Source: Sulfurimonas sp. (GTDB lineage: Bacteria > Campylobacterota > Campylobacteria > Campylobacterales > Sulfurimonadaceae). From it: a DNA stretch of 7,741 nt. The notes beneath the pieces are model-generated. The model was not told where the DNA came from, ran no database searches, and saw nothing but the letters and a program-made list of their open reading frames with translations. The DNA is taken from contig JAGGWO010000020.1 in the NCBI GenBank assembly GCA_021157485.1, positions 1-7,741 on the forward strand, read 5' to 3'. This document shows, piece after piece, positions 5,721 to 7,741 of this stretch (the stretch's first letter is position 1; each line of letters begins with the position of its first letter). Made by a program: the position numbers and the translations under genes.

Positions 5721-6542
5721 ATGAAATATATTTTATTACTTTTTGTAACGCTTAGCTCACTTTTTGCTGCTGAACTTATTTTAACTGGTACTGTAATATC
5801 TAATAACCAGAAGATGATACCTGCAAGATATATGGGTTATGTAAAAAAAGTGAACTTTGAAGTTGGTGACAGCGTTCAACGTGAGGATGTGCTTTTTGAG
5901 CTGGAATCTGCTGAATTTGATATCATGGAATCTCAAGCAGATTTAGCACTAGAACAAGCAAAGTTAATGTTAGATGTATATAAGACTAGACTTCGTCATA
6001 ACAAAAAAGAGAAACGTAATCTAAAGCGTGATAGAAAAAAGATGGTAAGTTTTGATTTTAAAGAGAGCATGAATGATTTAGATGAGTCTGCTGAAGATAT
6101 TAGCTCTTCTATTGAGTCTGTTCAGGTTTTAGTAGAACAAGCGAGTGAAAAAACAAAACAGTTCGCTACAATCGCAGGTTATTTGAAAGTGCAAGCACCA
6201 AACAATGGAATTCTTGTAGATAAAAGAATTAGAGTTGGTGACATGGTAGCACCGGGAATGTTAACAATGATTTTAGTAGATATGGATAACTTAGAGATAG
6301 AAGCTGAAGTTGCAGAGTCTGATTTAAAATATGTGAGACGTAAAAAAGTAGTGAAGATTAAAATTCCCTCACTAAACTATAAGGCATCGGGATATATAAA
6401 AGCAATTGTTCCAAGTGCAAACCCGATGGCACATACTTTTAAAATTAGAGTGCATTTTGAAAAAACAAATGACATGGTTTTCCCAGGTATGTACGCAAAA
6501 GTATATGTTGACTTAACTGATGAGATTGCTAACAAACTTTAG
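5721..6542 (+). CDS. Short RND/HlyD-type periplasmic adaptor protein
   Basis: This 273-residue protein has a signal peptide (about 1-17). A first half-lipoyl segment with YVKKVNFEVGDSV lies at about 33-62, a charged helical hairpin at about 63-150, a second half-lipoyl segment with APNNGILVDKRIRVGDMV at about 155-186, and a beta-barrel region at about 188-267. These are the parts of a membrane fusion protein, which bridges an inner-membrane pump to an outer membrane channel. Typical RND adaptors have 350-400 residues; this one stops after the barrel and lacks the membrane-proximal domain, and its hairpin is short. The ribosome site is weak (a GGCGG-like run at 5710-5715), so translation may be coupled to the cytochrome gene. 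The nearest candidate permease is the split RND pump at 40-3418. No permease follows it here. Confidence 0.82.
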   Translation: MKYILLLFVTLSSLFAAELILTGTVISNNQKMIPARYMGYVKKVNFEVGDSVQREDVLFELESAEFDIMESQADLALEQAKLMLDVYKTRLRHNKKEKRNLKRDRKKMVSFDFKESMNDLDESAEDISSSIESVQVLVEQASEKTKQFATIAGYLKVQAPNNGILVDKRIRVGDMVAPGMLTMILVDMDNLEIEAEVAESDLKYVRRKKVVKIKIPSLNYKASGYIKAIVPSANPMAHTFKIRVHFEKTNDMVFPGMYAKVYVDLTDEIANKL

Positions 6543-6584
6543 TACTCTTTAGTATTGTTTCTATTTGGATAGAATGGCATTAAA

Positions 6585-6590
6585 TATAAT
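6585..6590 (+). promoter_or_regulatory. Possible -10 box of the glucosaminidase gene
   Basis: TATAAT ends 16 bases before ATG 6607. It would start the transcript near 6597, directly at the AGGAA site, an unusually short leader. A weaker TAGAAT at 6570-6575 would give a more ordinary leader of about 25 bases. One of the two probably serves this gene, unless it is read through from the adaptor gene. Confidence 0.35.
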
Positions 6591-6596
6591 TCAAAC

Positions 6597-6601
6597 AGGA
6601 A
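6597..6601 (+). promoter_or_regulatory. Ribosome binding site deciding the glucosaminidase start
   Basis: AGGAA lies five bases before ATG 6607. The frame is open back to ATG 6565, but that start has no such site and would place 14 residues ahead of the signal peptide. The start at 6607 is therefore preferred. Confidence 0.65.
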
Positions 6602-6606
6602 CAAAA

Positions 6607-7287
6607 ATGAAATTCGTATACCTCGCACTATTTATGAGTGTAAGTCTATTAACAACTAATAGCTTTGCCTCAACTCCAAAGTACACTGCAACTAATGTCC
6701 CAAAAAAGATGACAGTCCCTGTTAAAAAAGAGAGATTTTACTATCTTTTAGCTCCTGCTATTGATAGGGTTTATAAAGAACTTTCAGTTCAATACAACGA
6801 AGTAAAAAAAGATTTGAAATCTGGTTCAAACGCAGCTAGAATTGCAAAACTTAAAACTACTTATAAAGTTAAAACAGATAAAGAGTTGCTATTGGCTCTT
6901 AAGCCACATCCTCAAAGTATAGCTTTAGCACAAGCTGCAATGGAGAGTGCTTGGGCAACTTCAAGATTTTTTGTAAAAGCAAATAATGTATTTGGAATGT
7001 GGTCTGTAAATAAAAATGAACCACGTATCGCTGCTGGTGAAAAACGTGGTGGAACAAAGACTATCTGGTTAAAAAAGTTTGCAACTATTGAAGACTCGGT
7101 TAGAGAATATTATAAAATGATGGGAAGAGGAAGAGCTTACAAAGATTTTAGACGAGTTCGTTATGAAACTAATGATGTGAAAAAAATTGTAAAAGAGCTA
7201 GATCACTACTCGGAGATTGGTGAAAAATATACAAAAGAGTTAGCAAGCATGATAAGATATAACAAATTAACTAAATATGATAAGTAA
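6607..7287 (+). CDS. Exported Bax-like glucosaminidase
   Basis: This 226-residue protein begins with a signal peptide (MKFVYLALFMSVSLL..., cleavage probably near SFA/STP, about residue 22). The second half carries the Glucosaminidase (PF01832) pattern: AQAAMESAWATSRF at about 108-121, then NNVFGMW and a segment ending in a YYKMMGRG-like stretch. E113 in the MESAW motif is the expected catalytic glutamate. The overall sequence resembles the Bax proteins of proteobacteria, thought to cleave peptidoglycan glycan strands in the periplasm; the E. coli protein is somewhat longer. It would act in wall turnover or in making room for envelope structures. It lies 64 bases after the adaptor gene and probably has its own promoter. 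The start at 6607 is chosen from the AGGAA site and the signal peptide. Confidence 0.82.
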   Translation: MKFVYLALFMSVSLLTTNSFASTPKYTATNVPKKMTVPVKKERFYYLLAPAIDRVYKELSVQYNEVKKDLKSGSNAARIAKLKTTYKVKTDKELLLALKPHPQSIALAQAAMESAWATSRFFVKANNVFGMWSVNKNEPRIAAGEKRGGTKTIWLKKFATIEDSVREYYKMMGRGRAYKDFRRVRYETNDVKKIVKELDHYSEIGEKYTKELASMIRYNKLTKYDK

Positions 7288-7295
7288 TACTTAGA

Positions 7296-7301
7296 TATAA
7301 T
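7296..7301 (+). promoter_or_regulatory. -10 box directly before the mgtE start
   Basis: TATAAT ends seven bases before ATG 7309, so the expected transcription start is the A of the ATG or a base beside it. No Shine-Dalgarno site fits between it and the ATG. Together these suggest a leaderless transcript. Confidence 0.45.
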
Positions 7302-7308
7302 TGCACCT

Positions 7309-7741
7309 ATGAATAAGCTTCAAGAGTACCTAGATTTTCACGAGATAAGTGAGATACACCCATCAGAAATAGCAAGTATTTTAAAAAAGCTAGATGATAG
7401 CGAGTTTTCTGACGCCGTAAAACTAATCCCAAAAGATATCGTTGGTGATGTCGCTCTTGCTCTGCCTGATAGACTCTTTGATGATATTGTTGAGTCTCTA
7501 ACTGTTGATGAGTTGTCTCATGCGGTAAGTGAACTTGAGTCTGATGATCAGACAGACTTTATGCAGGAGCTTGAAGAAGTTGATGAAGAAGTTGCCTCTC
7601 AGGTTTTTAAAACGCTTCATGAAGATGATCAAGAAGAGATTACAAAACTTAAAAATTATGATGAGAGTGAAGCGGGTTCTTATATGCAACTTGAGCTCTT
7701 TACTGCATATAAAGATGAGATAGTTCAAGATGTTATCAAAA
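7309..7741 (+). CDS. mgtE: Magnesium transporter MgtE, N-terminal part (cut by window)
   Basis: An open frame from ATG 7309 runs off the right edge after 144 codons. It begins MNKLQEYLDFHEISEIHPSE and continues with about five acidic helical repeats (such as LDDSEFSDAVKLIP and LHEDDQEEITKL). This is the pattern of the MgtE intracellular N domain (PF03448). Near the end, NYDESEAGSYM matches the YPExSAGxLM junction where the CBS domain pair starts. In MgtE the N and CBS domains bind Mg2+ in the cytoplasm and close the channel when it is plentiful; the membrane part would lie beyond the window. The gene starts 21 bases after the glucosaminidase stop, in the same frame. No in-frame alternative start lies nearby. 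There is no Shine-Dalgarno site, and a TATAAT box sits seven bases upstream. Confidence 0.85.
   Translation, partial: MNKLQEYLDFHEISEIHPSEIASILKKLDDSEFSDAVKLIPKDIVGDVALALPDRLFDDIVESLTVDELSHAVSELESDDQTDFMQELEEVDEEVASQVFKTLHEDDQEEITKLKNYDESEAGSYMQLELFTAYKDEIVQDVIK

Noticed and set aside
6531..6559. AACAA...TTGTT hairpin after the adaptor gene
   Set aside because: The stem is almost all A-T with a bulge and a 12-base loop, and no T-run follows.
6565..6606. Upstream ATG at 6565 as the glucosaminidase start
   Set aside because: It lacks a Shine-Dalgarno site and adds 14 residues ahead of a normal signal peptide that starts at the ATG at 6607 behind AGGAA.
7498..7728. Open frames on both strands within 7498-7728
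   Set aside because: Both lie inside the partial mgtE frame, which has a clear domain match. These frames have no homology features or start signals.

Overview
The window is AT-rich, densely packed bacterial DNA with short Shine-Dalgarno sites and TATAAT-type -10 boxes that lack a clear -35. Codon use and protein style (Lys/Ile/Asn-rich proteins, RND adaptor and class II-like cytochrome types) suggest a Campylobacterota (epsilonproteobacterial) genome, perhaps Sulfurimonas-like. That placement is inference from style; no marker gene fixes the taxon.

Layout, left to right. (1) 1-3418, + strand: the last 12 codons of an upstream gene, then an RND efflux permease encoded as two adjacent polypeptides of 527 and 597 aa. 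The break falls at the natural boundary between the two homologous halves of an RND protomer (TM1-6 and TM7-12), with one base between stop and start. (2) 3429-5080, - strand: two separately transcribed genes for exported repeat proteins, one built of 22-residue helical repeats (160 aa) and one of at least 20 in-register 11-residue repeats (312 aa). A hairpin terminator lies between them. (3) 5301-6542, + strand: a two-gene unit encoding a periplasmic c-type cytochrome with a C-terminal CXXCH and a short RND/HlyD-type periplasmic adaptor. (4) 6607-7287, + strand: an exported Bax-like glucosaminidase. (5) 7309-7741, + strand: the start of an MgtE magnesium channel/transporter, cut by the window edge and possibly translated from a leaderless mRNA.

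How the genes may work together: the split permease and the short adaptor are the kinds of subunit found in one tripartite pump. Here they are separated by about 2.3 kb holding two opposed genes, so partnership is plausible but unproven. Apart from the permease and MgtE, every protein seen here has a signal peptide, so the window is dominated by envelope functions: efflux, periplasmic redox, wall remodelling and exported repeat proteins.

The points most worth following up are the fission of the RND permease with its proton-relay residues on different chains, the two adjacent exported repeat proteins with no assigned function, a TATCACA heptamer that recurs in the two non-coding regions around them, and the cytochrome-adaptor pairing. 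I found no RNA gene, CRISPR array, insertion sequence or prophage gene.
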